DNA from: Subdoligranulum variabile
GTDB lineage: Bacteria; Bacillota; Clostridia; Oscillospirales; Ruminococcaceae
Direction of reading: 5' to 3'
Length of the DNA: 64,000 bases
NCBI GenBank assembly: GCA_003343905.1
Contig: QAKI01000012.1
Coordinates: 5,380 to 69,379 of the forward strand
Shown here in pieces: positions 1-8,093 of this stretch (the first letter of the stretch is position 1; each line of letters begins with the position of its first letter). The translations under genes were made by a program, and so were the position numbers. The notes under the pieces are model-generated. The model had not been told where the DNA came from. It did no database searches and was given only the letters and a program-made list of their open reading frames with translations.

Positions 1-1
1 G

Positions 2-52
2 GGCGTGGTGCTGTTCAGCCGCATCGAAAAGACCTTTATGGACACCGTGTAA
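2..52 (+). CDS. ABC-2 type polysaccharide exporter permease, C-terminal end only
   Basis: Only the last 16 codons and the TAA stop lie in the window. The visible tail (GVVLFSRIEKTFMDTV) has the form seen at the C-terminus of Wzm/TagG-type permeases, which pair with a Wzt/TagH ATPase. The ATPase gene follows 12 bp later behind an AAGGAGGGG ribosome binding site, which supports the call. The protein would span the membrane and export a lipid-linked polysaccharide. The assignment rests mainly on this neighbour and the short tail, so it is tentative. Confidence 0.6.
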   Translation, partial: GVVLFSRIEKTFMDTV

Positions 53-64
53 GGAGGGGCCGCT

Positions 65-1348
65 ATGAATACGACTGAAAAACGCCCCGTCATCCAGGTC
101 ACGGGGTTGAAAAAGCAGTACCGCCTGGGGCAGATCGGCGGCGGCACGCTGACCCACGATCTGCAAAGCTGGTGGGCCCGCGTGCGCGGCAAAGAGGACC
201 CGAATACCGTCATCGGCACCGACCAGCGGCTGTTCGGCCAGACCTTTATGGCGCTGAACGGCGTGGACCTGACGGTGTACCAGGGCGAGGCGCTGGGCAT
301 CATCGGCCGCAACGGCGCGGGCAAGTCCACACTGCTGAAGCTGCTTTCCCGCATTACCGCCCCCACCGAGGGCGAGATCCGCCTGCGCGGGCGGGTGGCC
401 TCCATGCTGGAGGTGGGCACCGGCTTCAACAACGAGATGACCGGCCGCGAGAACATTTATATGAACGGCGCGATCCTGGGCATGACCCGCGCCGAGATCG
501 ACGCCAAACTGCCCCAGATCATTGAATTTTCCGAGTGCGGGGACTTTATCGACACCCCCGTGAAGCGTTATTCCAGCGGTATGTTCGTGAAGCTGGCCTT
601 TGCCGTGGCCGCCCACCTGGACAGCGAGATCATGGTCATGGACGAGGTCCTGGCCGTGGGCGACATGAAGTTCCAGCAGAAATGCCTGGGCAAAATGAGC
701 GACGTGGCCAACCAGGACGGGCGCACCGTCCTGTATGTGAGCCACAACATGAGCACCATCCGCCAGTTGTGCAGCCGGTGCGTGGTGCTGGACAAGGGCC
801 GTGTGATCTTTGACGGCGACGTGGAACAGGCCATCGCCGTGTATATGGACACCACCGACGTGAACGTGGTCCACTACGACCTGGCCGACGTGGCCCGCAT
901 GACCGGCAGCGCCGGCAAGCGCCTGCGGCTGGAAAGCCTTGACTTTGTGGGCAAGGAATCCAGCGTGTTTGCCGATACCGAGAAGATGCGCGTCAAGATC
1001 ACCTGGCGGGTGTCGGAACCGTTCGCGGGCATCCACATGAAGATGAACCTGCACGCGCGGGATTCCACACCCGTAGGCATCACCCACCCGGTGGACCTGG
1101 GCGCCGCCGAACCCGGCCGCCTGTACACCACCGTGTTTGAATTTGACCCCAGCCTGCTGGGCGAAGGGCAGTATTTCTTCTATCTGGATATTTTCGACGG
1201 GTCGCTCGCCCAGGCCGTCTGCCTGGACAAGCCGGTGACCGAATTTGCCTTTGAAGTGACCAACAGCGACCTGACCATGCCCGAATGGGCCACCGGCTGG
1301 GGACGCATCCACTTCCCGCCCGTCAAGCTGCTGGGGGGCGAAGCATGA
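65..1348 (+). CDS. Polysaccharide ABC exporter ATP-binding protein, Wzt/TagH type
   Basis: This 427-residue protein is the ATPase of an ABC exporter for lipid-linked glycan. Residues about 55-250 form the nucleotide-binding domain: Walker A GRNGAGKST, signature YSSGMFVKLAFAVA, Walker B MVMDEVLAVGD and the switch histidine in YVSHN. The first 55 residues carry the long insertion typical of the Wzt/TagH subfamily. Residues about 265-425 form a beta-rich extension like the Wzt C-terminal domain, which in O-antigen exporters recognises the glycan end. A substrate-specific exporter is therefore likelier than a plain teichoic acid exporter. The stop overlaps the next start as ATGA, so the two are translationally coupled. 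Confidence 0.9.
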   Translation: MNTTEKRPVIQVTGLKKQYRLGQIGGGTLTHDLQSWWARVRGKEDPNTVIGTDQRLFGQTFMALNGVDLTVYQGEALGIIGRNGAGKSTLLKLLSRITAPTEGEIRLRGRVASMLEVGTGFNNEMTGRENIYMNGAILGMTRAEIDAKLPQIIEFSECGDFIDTPVKRYSSGMFVKLAFAVAAHLDSEIMVMDEVLAVGDMKFQQKCLGKMSDVANQDGRTVLYVSHNMSTIRQLCSRCVVLDKGRVIFDGDVEQAIAVYMDTTDVNVVHYDLADVARMTGSAGKRLRLESLDFVGKESSVFADTEKMRVKITWRVSEPFAGIHMKMNLHARDSTPVGITHPVDLGAAEPGRLYTTVFEFDPSLLGEGQYFFYLDIFDGSLAQAVCLDKPVTEFAFEVTNSDLTMPEWATGWGRIHFPPVKLLGGEA

Positions 1349-2361
1349 AGCCCAACCTGTATATCTGCCACACGGCCTATCAGGTGCTGGTAGACCTGCT
1401 GCGGGCGGGCCGCGCGCCGGGCGGCCCCCACACGATGGTGCTTTCCACCGCTGTGGCCGACGCCCCCGCCCTGGCCGCGCGGCTGGACAAAACCGGCGCT
1501 GTGCGCACCGTGCTGGTGGACGAAAGCCGCTGGCCCGGCACTGTGACCGGCCCGCTGGCCTCCCTGCGCGCCCGCCGCGCCTTTGAAGCGCGCTGCGGCT
1601 GGCGGCTGGACCGCGCCCGGTATGAAAATGTATATATCCACAACGACTGGAGCGTGCTGGGCCGCTACCTGCAGGACTGCCATGCCGGGTATATCCTGTG
1701 CGAAGATACCTTCGGCAGCACGCTCGGCCCGGACCAGCACCTTGTGACCGACCAGCGCGCCGCCCCGGATTTTGCCCAAAAGCAAAAGACCGGCAAGGGC
1801 TACCTGTACTGGGGGGACAGCCGCTGGTGCCGCGCGGTGGAAAGCGAGGACGCCGCCCGCTGCACGCTGTTCCCGGCCGCGCGCATGATTTCCGACAGCA
1901 AGGGCGCGCTGCTGCGCTCGCTGACTGAGGCCGAGAAAGCCATGGTCCGGGCGGTGTTCCTGACCCGCCCCCTGCCCGAACAGGCCGAGGGCGCCACCCT
2001 GCTTTTGCCCCGCAGCTTTGTGGAGGACGGCCTGCTGACCCAGGACCGGCAGAACGCCATGTTCCAGGCCGTGGCCGCCCGCTACGCCGCCGGGCCGCTG
2101 TTCATCAAGACCCACCCGCGGGACGCCACCGACTATGCGGCGCTGTTCCCTGACGCGGTGATCCTGGAGCGGACGATGCCCAGCGAGGTGCTGAACTTCT
2201 GCCTGCCCTTCACCTTCCGCCGGGCCGTCACCGTGCAGAGTTTTGTGCTGCGCGGCTTTACCGCCGCCGAAGAAAAGATCCTGCTGACGCTGGACGAGGC
2301 GCTGGCGCTGCTGCCGCCGTCGCCGTCAAAAGGGGAAACACTCGCGCACGGCGGTGCCTAA
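1345..2361 (+). CDS. GT52-like (sialyltransferase-family) glycosyltransferase
   Basis: The protein has 338 residues from the ATG at 1345, which overlaps the upstream stop; an upstream in-frame start at 1285 would lie inside the ATPase gene and is rejected. The N-terminus (MKPNLYICHTAYQVLVDLL) resembles family GT52, the lipooligosaccharide sialyltransferase family that uses CMP-sugar donors, and later segments (FIKTHPRD, and TVQSFVLRGF near the end) fit the same GT-B-like fold. Known family members use CMP-sialic acid, but the neighbouring genes here look like a CMP-Kdo-type pathway, so that donor is inferred. The family match is by motif recognition only. Confidence 0.62.
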   Translation: MKPNLYICHTAYQVLVDLLRAGRAPGGPHTMVLSTAVADAPALAARLDKTGAVRTVLVDESRWPGTVTGPLASLRARRAFEARCGWRLDRARYENVYIHNDWSVLGRYLQDCHAGYILCEDTFGSTLGPDQHLVTDQRAAPDFAQKQKTGKGYLYWGDSRWCRAVESEDAARCTLFPAARMISDSKGALLRSLTEAEKAMVRAVFLTRPLPEQAEGATLLLPRSFVEDGLLTQDRQNAMFQAVAARYAAGPLFIKTHPRDATDYAALFPDAVILERTMPSEVLNFCLPFTFRRAVTVQSFVLRGFTAAEEKILLTLDEALALLPPSPSKGETLAHGGA

Positions 2362-2681
2362 CGCTCGTGTTTAACGGGTTGCGGTGCCCGCATCGTGCGG
2401 CGCGTGCTTTGAGGCGCGCTTGCACTCTGCGACCGCGGCCCCTGCTCCGCCTCGCTGCATCCGCCGCAGGCGGCACTCAGCTCCGCAGCCCTCTTTGGAA
2501 TCCCCTTCGACAAAATTTTGCCCAAAACCGCGCACTCGGCCCAAGGGCCTCGCACACAATTTTGGGCAAAATTTCCCTGTATGTGTCGCCATCGCCGGCA
2601 CATGTCCGTCGATGGCGACGGTTTTGAAGATTTCAACAACTTTCCGCGGCCTTCGGGCCGCCCAACCGCAGGAGGTTCCCC
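2362..2681 (+). other. 320-bp non-coding gap with three hairpins, before the kdsB-like gene
   Basis: No convincing gene was seen here, although neighbouring cluster genes are packed within a few bases. The stretch holds three inverted repeats: a long perfect one at 2513-2574, a 9-bp pair TCGCCATCG/CGATGGCGA at 2586-2618, and GCGGCC-TTCG-GGCCGC (a TTCG tetraloop hairpin) at 2646-2661, six bases before the CGCAGGAGG ribosome binding site. It could be a terminator plus leader, an attenuator, or an inserted repeat element. No good promoter was recognised. Confidence 0.6.
2513..2574. repeat. Perfect 15-bp inverted repeat with a nested palindrome
   Basis: The left arm AAATTTTGCCCAAAA (2513-2527) and right arm TTTTGGGCAAAATTT (2560-2574) are exact reverse complements. 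Between them sits GGCCC-AA-GGGCC (2538-2549). No run of T follows, so it is not a classic intrinsic terminator. The 13-mer ATTTTGCCCAAAA also occurs at 1769-1781 inside the GT52-like gene, which may be chance. Confidence 0.75.
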
Positions 2682-3416
2682 ATGAAAACGATCGCTGTGA
2701 TCCCCGCGCGGTACGCCAGTACCCGCATGCCCGGCAAGCCGCTGGCCGATGTGCTGGGCAAACCGATGATCTGGTGGGTCTACCAGGCCGCCAAAGCCTG
2801 CCCGAAGCTGGACGACGTGCTGATCGCCACCGACGACGAGCGCATCGCCGCCGCCTGCACGCAGTACGGCATGCAGTACCTGATGACCAGCCCCGACCAC
2901 GACACCCCCACCGGCCGTATCTGGGAGGTCAGCACCCGCGTGGAAGCTGACCTGTATTTGCAGTTGATGGGCGACGAACCGCTGGTGAACCCCGCGGCCT
3001 TTGACCTGATCTTGCCGGATACCCTGCCCGCGGACCCCTATTATGTGGCCGTGCTGACCAACATCATGGACCACCCCGCCGACGTGATCGACTTTTCCAA
3101 CCAGAAGGTCGTCACCAATGCGGCGCGGGAGATCCTGCTGATCTCCCGCAGCCCCATCCCCTACCCCAAAGGCACGCTGGACTTTGAGTACGAGAAAGTC
3201 ACCGGCATCCAGCTTTACAGCCGGCAGGCGCTGGCTTTCTACCACGACACGCCCAAATCCATCCTCGAAAAAGCCGAGGAGAACGACATGATGCGCTTTA
3301 TTGAAAACGGCCACAAGGTCCACGCCATCGTCAGCCCCTATAAGACGGTCAGCGTGGACACGCCGAAGGATCTGGCGCTGGTCAACAAGATTTTAATGGA
3401 GGGAAACCATGCCTGA
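2682..3416 (+). CDS. CMP-Kdo synthetase-like cytidylyltransferase
   Basis: The 244-residue protein belongs to the CMP-Kdo/acylneuraminate cytidylyltransferase superfamily, which transfers CMP from CTP to a 2-keto-3-deoxy sugar acid. Visible marks are the N-terminal CTP-binding loop (IPARYASTRMPGKPL), the acidic motif LMGDEPLVNP near residues 94-103 and the C-terminal SVDTPKDL. Its length matches KdsB. Monoderm Clostridia do not make Kdo lipid A, so the true substrate may be another ulosonic acid in a surface glycan. The stop overlaps the start of the aldolase by eight bases, with a KdsC-like phosphatase after that. The superfamily is confident; the exact sugar is not. Confidence 0.85.
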   Translation: MKTIAVIPARYASTRMPGKPLADVLGKPMIWWVYQAAKACPKLDDVLIATDDERIAAACTQYGMQYLMTSPDHDTPTGRIWEVSTRVEADLYLQLMGDEPLVNPAAFDLILPDTLPADPYYVAVLTNIMDHPADVIDFSNQKVVTNAAREILLISRSPIPYPKGTLDFEYEKVTGIQLYSRQALAFYHDTPKSILEKAEENDMMRFIENGHKVHAIVSPYKTVSVDTPKDLALVNKILMEGNHA

Positions 3417-4968
3417 GATCAAACTGCTGGACTGCACGCTGCGCGACGGCGGCTATGTCAACGACTGGCGCTGGGGGTTCGCTTCCGCCCGGCGCGTCAT
3501 CCAGGCCCTGACCCGCGCGGGCACCGACATCGTGGAGGTGGGCTTCCTGCGCAATGTGGCAGGGTACGACCCCAACATCACCGTCTGCAACACCATCGAG
3601 GAACTGAACCGCCTGCTGCCCCCTGAGGACCAGCGGGGCCATACCCTCTACTCCGGCATGGCCATGCGTTCCAACTATGACATCCGCAAGCTGAGCCCCT
3701 ACGACGGCCACGGCATCGAGGTCATCCGCATCACCGCCCATGACTACGACATCCGCGACGGCATGGACTTTGCCCGCGAGGTCAAGGCCCGCGGCTACAA
3801 GCTGTCCATCAACCCCATCAACATCATGGGCTACGCCGACAAGGACCTGCTGTGGATCTTCGACCAGGTCAACGCCATCCACCCGTGGCAGTTCTCCATC
3901 GTGGACACCTTCGGCAGCATGCGCCGCCGGGACCTGGAACGCATCGTTTCGCTGGCAGACCACAACCTGGCCCCCGACATCCGCCTGGGCCTGCATCTGC
4001 ACGAGAATATGGCCCTGAGCTTCTGCCTGGCGCAGGAATTTATCGACAAGCCGCTGCTGCGGGACAAGACCGTGGACGCCAGCCTGATGGGCATGGGCCG
4101 CACCCCCGGCAACCTGCCCATTGAACTGGTGGCCGATTACCGCAACGAGACCGGCAACTGCCACTACGACCTGGACGAGATCATGGACGCTATCCAGGAC
4201 CACATCGCCCCCATCAAGGGCGAAAGCACGTGGGGCTACACCCCGGCCTACTTCCTGTCGGCCCGGTTCAACCTGCACCGCAACTATGCCGAGCATTACC
4301 TGGGCAAGGGCGACCTGACCAACCGGGACATCAACCATCTGCTGGCCGCCATCGAACCGGGCAAAAAGACCGCTTTCGACGCCGCCTACGCCGACAAGCT
4401 GTACACCGAGTACCACAACCGCCGCATCAACGACGAAGAAGCCCTTGCCGCCCTGCGGGAAGCCTTCGGCGGCAAGCGGGTACTGGTGCTGGCCCCCGGC
4501 GCCACTCTGGCCACCGAGGAGGGCCGCGCCGCCGTGCAGAACGCCGGGGCCGACGTGAGCGTTTCGGCCAACTTTGTGCCGGACTTCCTCCAGCCGGGGT
4601 ATGCCTTCTTCACCAACGCCAAGCGATTTGACGAGGGAGCCGCCTACCCCTGCCCGCTGATCCTGACCAGCAACCTGCGGGCCGACGCTTCGGCCACTGT
4701 CGTCAACTATGACCGGCTGGCGGGCACCGACGCCCAGGGCGGCAACAGCGTACTGATGCTGCTGCGCCTGCTGCGCCTGTGCGGCGCGGCCGAAGTGCTG
4801 CTGGCGGGCGCCGACGGCTACCGCCCCGGCTCCCCCGCCTACGCGGACGCGGGCCTGCACACCCACACGGGCCGCGGCGCCGCGTACAACGCCCAGGTGG
4901 CCGGTGCGATCCGCGCCGCGGGGCTGCCCGTGCGTTTTTTGACACCGAGCGAATACGAAAGGGCGTAA
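3409..4968 (+). CDS. DRE-TIM aldolase with a C-terminal Rossmann-like domain
   Basis: Residues 1 to about 330 form a HMGL-like/DRE-TIM barrel: LLDCTLRDGG near the N-terminus gives the metal-binding Asp and catalytic Arg, LGLHLHENMA supplies the HxH metal ligands, and a GMGRTPGNLP loop follows. Family members form or cleave C-C bonds with 2-keto acids such as pyruvate or acyl-CoA esters. Residues about 345-519 are an added alpha/beta domain (RVLVLAPGATL, then LLAGADGYRPG) of uncertain function that ordinary 4-hydroxy-2-oxovalerate aldolases lack. Position between a CMP-ulosonate synthetase and a KdsC-like phosphatase suggests it makes the 3-deoxy-2-keto sugar in place of a KdsA/NeuB-type synthase. 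That role is inference. Confidence 0.8.
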   Translation: MPEIKLLDCTLRDGGYVNDWRWGFASARRVIQALTRAGTDIVEVGFLRNVAGYDPNITVCNTIEELNRLLPPEDQRGHTLYSGMAMRSNYDIRKLSPYDGHGIEVIRITAHDYDIRDGMDFAREVKARGYKLSINPINIMGYADKDLLWIFDQVNAIHPWQFSIVDTFGSMRRRDLERIVSLADHNLAPDIRLGLHLHENMALSFCLAQEFIDKPLLRDKTVDASLMGMGRTPGNLPIELVADYRNETGNCHYDLDEIMDAIQDHIAPIKGESTWGYTPAYFLSARFNLHRNYAEHYLGKGDLTNRDINHLLAAIEPGKKTAFDAAYADKLYTEYHNRRINDEEALAALREAFGGKRVLVLAPGATLATEEGRAAVQNAGADVSVSANFVPDFLQPGYAFFTNAKRFDEGAAYPCPLILTSNLRADASATVVNYDRLAGTDAQGGNSVLMLLRLLRLCGAAEVLLAGADGYRPGSPAYADAGLHTHTGRGAAYNAQVAGAIRAAGLPVRFLTPSEYERA

Positions 4969-4971
4969 CGC

Positions 4972-5481
4972 ATGATCCGATTACTGGTTCTGGACGTTGA
5001 CGGCACCATGACCGACAACGGCATCTACTACGATTCCACCGGCAACGAGCTGAAGAAATTTTCCGCCAAGGACGGCGCGGGGCTGCTGATCGCCCACGCG
5101 GCGGGCGTCCGGGTCATGATCTGCACCGGGCGCGAATGCGAGGCCGTGCGCCGCCGTGCCGCCGACCTGAAGATCACCGATATTTACCAGAACGTACACC
5201 GCAAGGCGGACTTCCTGGCCGGGTTCATGGCCCAAAACGGCTACCGCCGCGAGGAAGTCGCCTACTGCGGCGACGACGTGAACGATCTGGCCGCCATGGC
5301 CCTGTGCGGGTTCGTGGCCTGCCCCGCCGACGCGACGGACATCATCCGCGCGCGGGCAGACTACATCTGCCCCCAGCGCGGCGGCGAAGGCGCCGTACGC
5401 GGGGCCGTGCAGAAGATCCTGCAAGAAGACGGACGCTGGAACGGGGCCGTGCAGGCGGCCTTTGGCGTGACACTGGATTGA
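4972..5481 (+). CDS. KdsC-like HAD phosphatase
   Basis: The 169-residue protein matches the small cap-less KdsC type of HAD phosphatase in length and motifs. Motif I is VLDVDGTMTDNG with two catalytic Asp residues; the family segment DSTGNELKKFSAKDG follows, then motif II ICTGR, a Lys in HRKADF and motif IV YCGDDVNDL. KdsC removes the 8-phosphate from Kdo-8-phosphate, and relatives act on KDN or sialic acid phosphates. It starts three bases after the aldolase stop, so it likely completes that pathway before activation by the cytidylyltransferase. The sugar is unknown. Confidence 0.87.
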   Translation: MIRLLVLDVDGTMTDNGIYYDSTGNELKKFSAKDGAGLLIAHAAGVRVMICTGRECEAVRRRAADLKITDIYQNVHRKADFLAGFMAQNGYRREEVAYCGDDVNDLAAMALCGFVACPADATDIIRARADYICPQRGGEGAVRGAVQKILQEDGRWNGAVQAAFGVTLD

Positions 5482-5497
5482 ACCGGAGGGGGCTTGT

Positions 5498-8059
5498 ATG
5501 CGGGGCACACCCAAACTGAAAAAACCGGATAAGCCGCTGCTGTGGGCGCTGGGCACGCTGGTGGTGCTGCTGGCGGCCGCGCTGCTGGTGTGGCTGGCGC
5601 TGGTGCGCCCCGAACTGGGCAAAGGCCGGGCCGAGACCATCAGCGACGATTTCAGCGCGTCCACCATTCTGCAGGACGGCCAGACGGCCAGCCAGACCTT
5701 CGCCTTTGACCGGGACCTGCTGGCCGTGGGCGTGGAATTTTACCTGCCCGGGGATCAGCCGTCCGGCGAGCTGGAACTGGTGCTGACCGACGCCGATACC
5801 GGCGAAGAACTGGCCCGCTCCACCGGCGTGATGGAATACATCGTGCCCGACCAGTACACCGTGCTGGGGCTGGACCGGCCCGTGACCGGCGCCGAAGGGC
5901 GGCGCTACACGCTCACCCTGACGCCCCATTACACGGGCGGCGGCGTGCTGGCCATCGGCCACAGCAACGGCGCGGCCCTCTGGCAGGACTCGATGACCGT
6001 GGACGGTGCGCCGGTGGACGGCACCATGGCCGTGCAGGTGACCTGGCAGCGCATCGGCGGGTATCTGACCCGCTTCTTCCTGCTCATCAGCGGGTTCGCG
6101 GCGCTGCTGGCGGCCTTTACGGTCTGGGCGGTGCTGAGCCGCCGCGTGCGGCTGCACCGGCTGGTGTTCACGCTGGTGCTGGGGTTGGGGCTCCTCTACT
6201 CCTTCGTGCTGCCCCCCTATGCCGCCCCCGATGAAAAATACCACATCAACCAGAGTTTCACCCTGGCCTGCCGGTGGGCCAATTTCTTCTCCGATGAGGA
6301 CTGGGAGATGGGCCACGTGCCCACCACCACCAGTTTCCGCCGGGTGACCGACGTGGACCCCACCCTGCAGGATGAGAACACCACGGTGTTCACCTGGCAG
6401 GAATTCACCGATACCCTGTTCACCACCACCGACGCCGACTTTGACAGCCACCAGGAATATGCCGAGCTGCAGACCGACCAGAACCCGCTGCTTTACCTTG
6501 CCAGCGGGGCGGCGGTGTTCCTGGCGTACCTGCTGCACCTGGGCTTCACCCCGGCGCTGGCGCTGGGGCGGCTGGCCAACCTGCTGCTGTTCGCGGCGCT
6601 GGCCGCCTGGGCGGTCAAGATCACGCCCATCGGGCGGCGGATCTTCGCCGTAGCGGCGCTGCTGCCCATGACGCTGCATCTGGCCGCCAGCTTCAGCCGG
6701 GACGCCCCGCTGCTGGGGCTTTGCTTCGTCTTTACGGCGCTGGTACTGGACGCCGCCTTCGGCCCCGACAGGGACCGCGTGCAGCGCCCGGCGCGTCAGG
6801 CCGCGCTGCTGCTCACCGGCGTGCTGCTGGCCCCCGGCAAGATGGTCTATCTGCCGCTGGCGGCGCTGGTCTGCCTGCCCGCCGTGCGGCTGGGCCGCCA
6901 TACCCGCCTGAAAAAAGCCGGCTATCTGGCCGCCTGTCTGGCGCTGGCACTGGTGCTGAACAGCGGCCTGCTGACCAGCGTATCGGCGGACAGCACCGCA
7001 CCGCAGACCGTGAGCGCCGCCGACGCCGCTTCCGATACCGCGCGGGCGGGCAAGGCCCGCCCCGCCGAGCCGGACGAAGCCTACGAGGCGCAGATCTGCG
7101 GCGAGAATACCCTCGAAAACTACGTCCGCCGCCTGTATTACTATGTGGAGGACGACCGCAGCCCCGCCCAGAGCGAAGTCGATTTCTGGGTGCAGGCTTT
7201 GACAGAGGGGGATATTTCCCCCGTGGCGCTGGGGCAGAGCTTCCTGTTCAGCCCCGCGAAGATCGACACCTACACCAGCGGCAACGACATCCTGGCCCCC
7301 GCTTCGCTGGCGCTGCTGGGCGAGGACCTGGCCGCCGAGGGCTACACCGACCTGGCCGCCTACTATGACGAGGGCGGCGCAACGCTGGTGTACAAGGTCG
7401 TTTACAGCCTGGAACTGTGTACCCAGCGGTTCGAGGAACTGGGCCTGGAGCCCGGCGTCATGGACGACCGCATGCCCCTGGACCGGGACACCGTGGCCGC
7501 CGAGGTACAGGCCGCCCAGGCCACCCGCGCCACCCAGAGCGTGACCGACGAGGCGGACAGCGTGACCTACACGCCGGGCTACATCCTGACCCATCTGCCC
7601 GACACGGCGCTGCTGCTGGTGCGCACCGTTGTGGAAAACGGCGACCACTACCTGCGCACGCTGGTGGGCGGCAGCCTGAGTTATTATTCGCTGGACCTGG
7701 CCTGGGGCTGGGTGGTGGCGCTGTACCTGCTGCTGGCCTTTGCCGCGCTGCCGGTACAGGGCGCTGCCTGCCTGCCCGCGGGCCGCGGCCGGGCCGCCTG
7801 TGTGCTGGCCGTCGTGCTTTGCTGCGGGCTGGCGGTGGGCGGCTGCCTGCTGTGGACCCCCATCCGCTATGACACACTGTACGGCCTGCAGGGGCGGTAT
7901 TTCCTGCCGGTGCTGCCGCTGTTGCTGCTCACCTGCCTGCCCCGCCGTCTGGCCCGCGTTCCCGATGGGGAACGGGCCTGCGGCCAGCTTATGGCCGCGC
8001 TGGCGCTGGTGCAGTTCGGCGTGCTGATGAATAGCATGCTGGCTGTCATCGCAAGATAA
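5498..8059 (+). CDS. DUF2142-type multi-pass membrane protein, probable GT-C enzyme
   Basis: The 853-residue protein starts at an ATG behind GGAGGGGG. A first membrane helix lies at about residues 15-37, followed by a beta-rich extracytoplasmic domain (about 50-185), then many helices. The motif PPYAAPDEKYH after the third helix is the DUF2142 hallmark; its acidic pair in the first outer loop resembles the catalytic site of GT-C glycosyltransferases that use polyprenyl-phosphate sugars. A second large outer loop spans about 500-700. Nearby GT4, GT2 and DUF2304 genes on the same strand fit a role in glycan assembly or decoration. No substrate can be read from the sequence. Confidence 0.8.
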   Translation: MRGTPKLKKPDKPLLWALGTLVVLLAAALLVWLALVRPELGKGRAETISDDFSASTILQDGQTASQTFAFDRDLLAVGVEFYLPGDQPSGELELVLTDADTGEELARSTGVMEYIVPDQYTVLGLDRPVTGAEGRRYTLTLTPHYTGGGVLAIGHSNGAALWQDSMTVDGAPVDGTMAVQVTWQRIGGYLTRFFLLISGFAALLAAFTVWAVLSRRVRLHRLVFTLVLGLGLLYSFVLPPYAAPDEKYHINQSFTLACRWANFFSDEDWEMGHVPTTTSFRRVTDVDPTLQDENTTVFTWQEFTDTLFTTTDADFDSHQEYAELQTDQNPLLYLASGAAVFLAYLLHLGFTPALALGRLANLLLFAALAAWAVKITPIGRRIFAVAALLPMTLHLAASFSRDAPLLGLCFVFTALVLDAAFGPDRDRVQRPARQAALLLTGVLLAPGKMVYLPLAALVCLPAVRLGRHTRLKKAGYLAACLALALVLNSGLLTSVSADSTAPQTVSAADAASDTARAGKARPAEPDEAYEAQICGENTLENYVRRLYYYVEDDRSPAQSEVDFWVQALTEGDISPVALGQSFLFSPAKIDTYTSGNDILAPASLALLGEDLAAEGYTDLAAYYDEGGATLVYKVVYSLELCTQRFEELGLEPGVMDDRMPLDRDTVAAEVQAAQATRATQSVTDEADSVTYTPGYILTHLPDTALLLVRTVVENGDHYLRTLVGGSLSYYSLDLAWGWVVALYLLLAFAALPVQGAACLPAGRGRAACVLAVVLCCGLAVGGCLLWTPIRYDTLYGLQGRYFLPVLPLLLLTCLPRRLARVPDGERACGQLMAALALVQFGVLMNSMLAVIAR

Positions 8060-8093
8060 CACAAAGGCCGCCCCACGGGCGGAAGGGTGCTTT

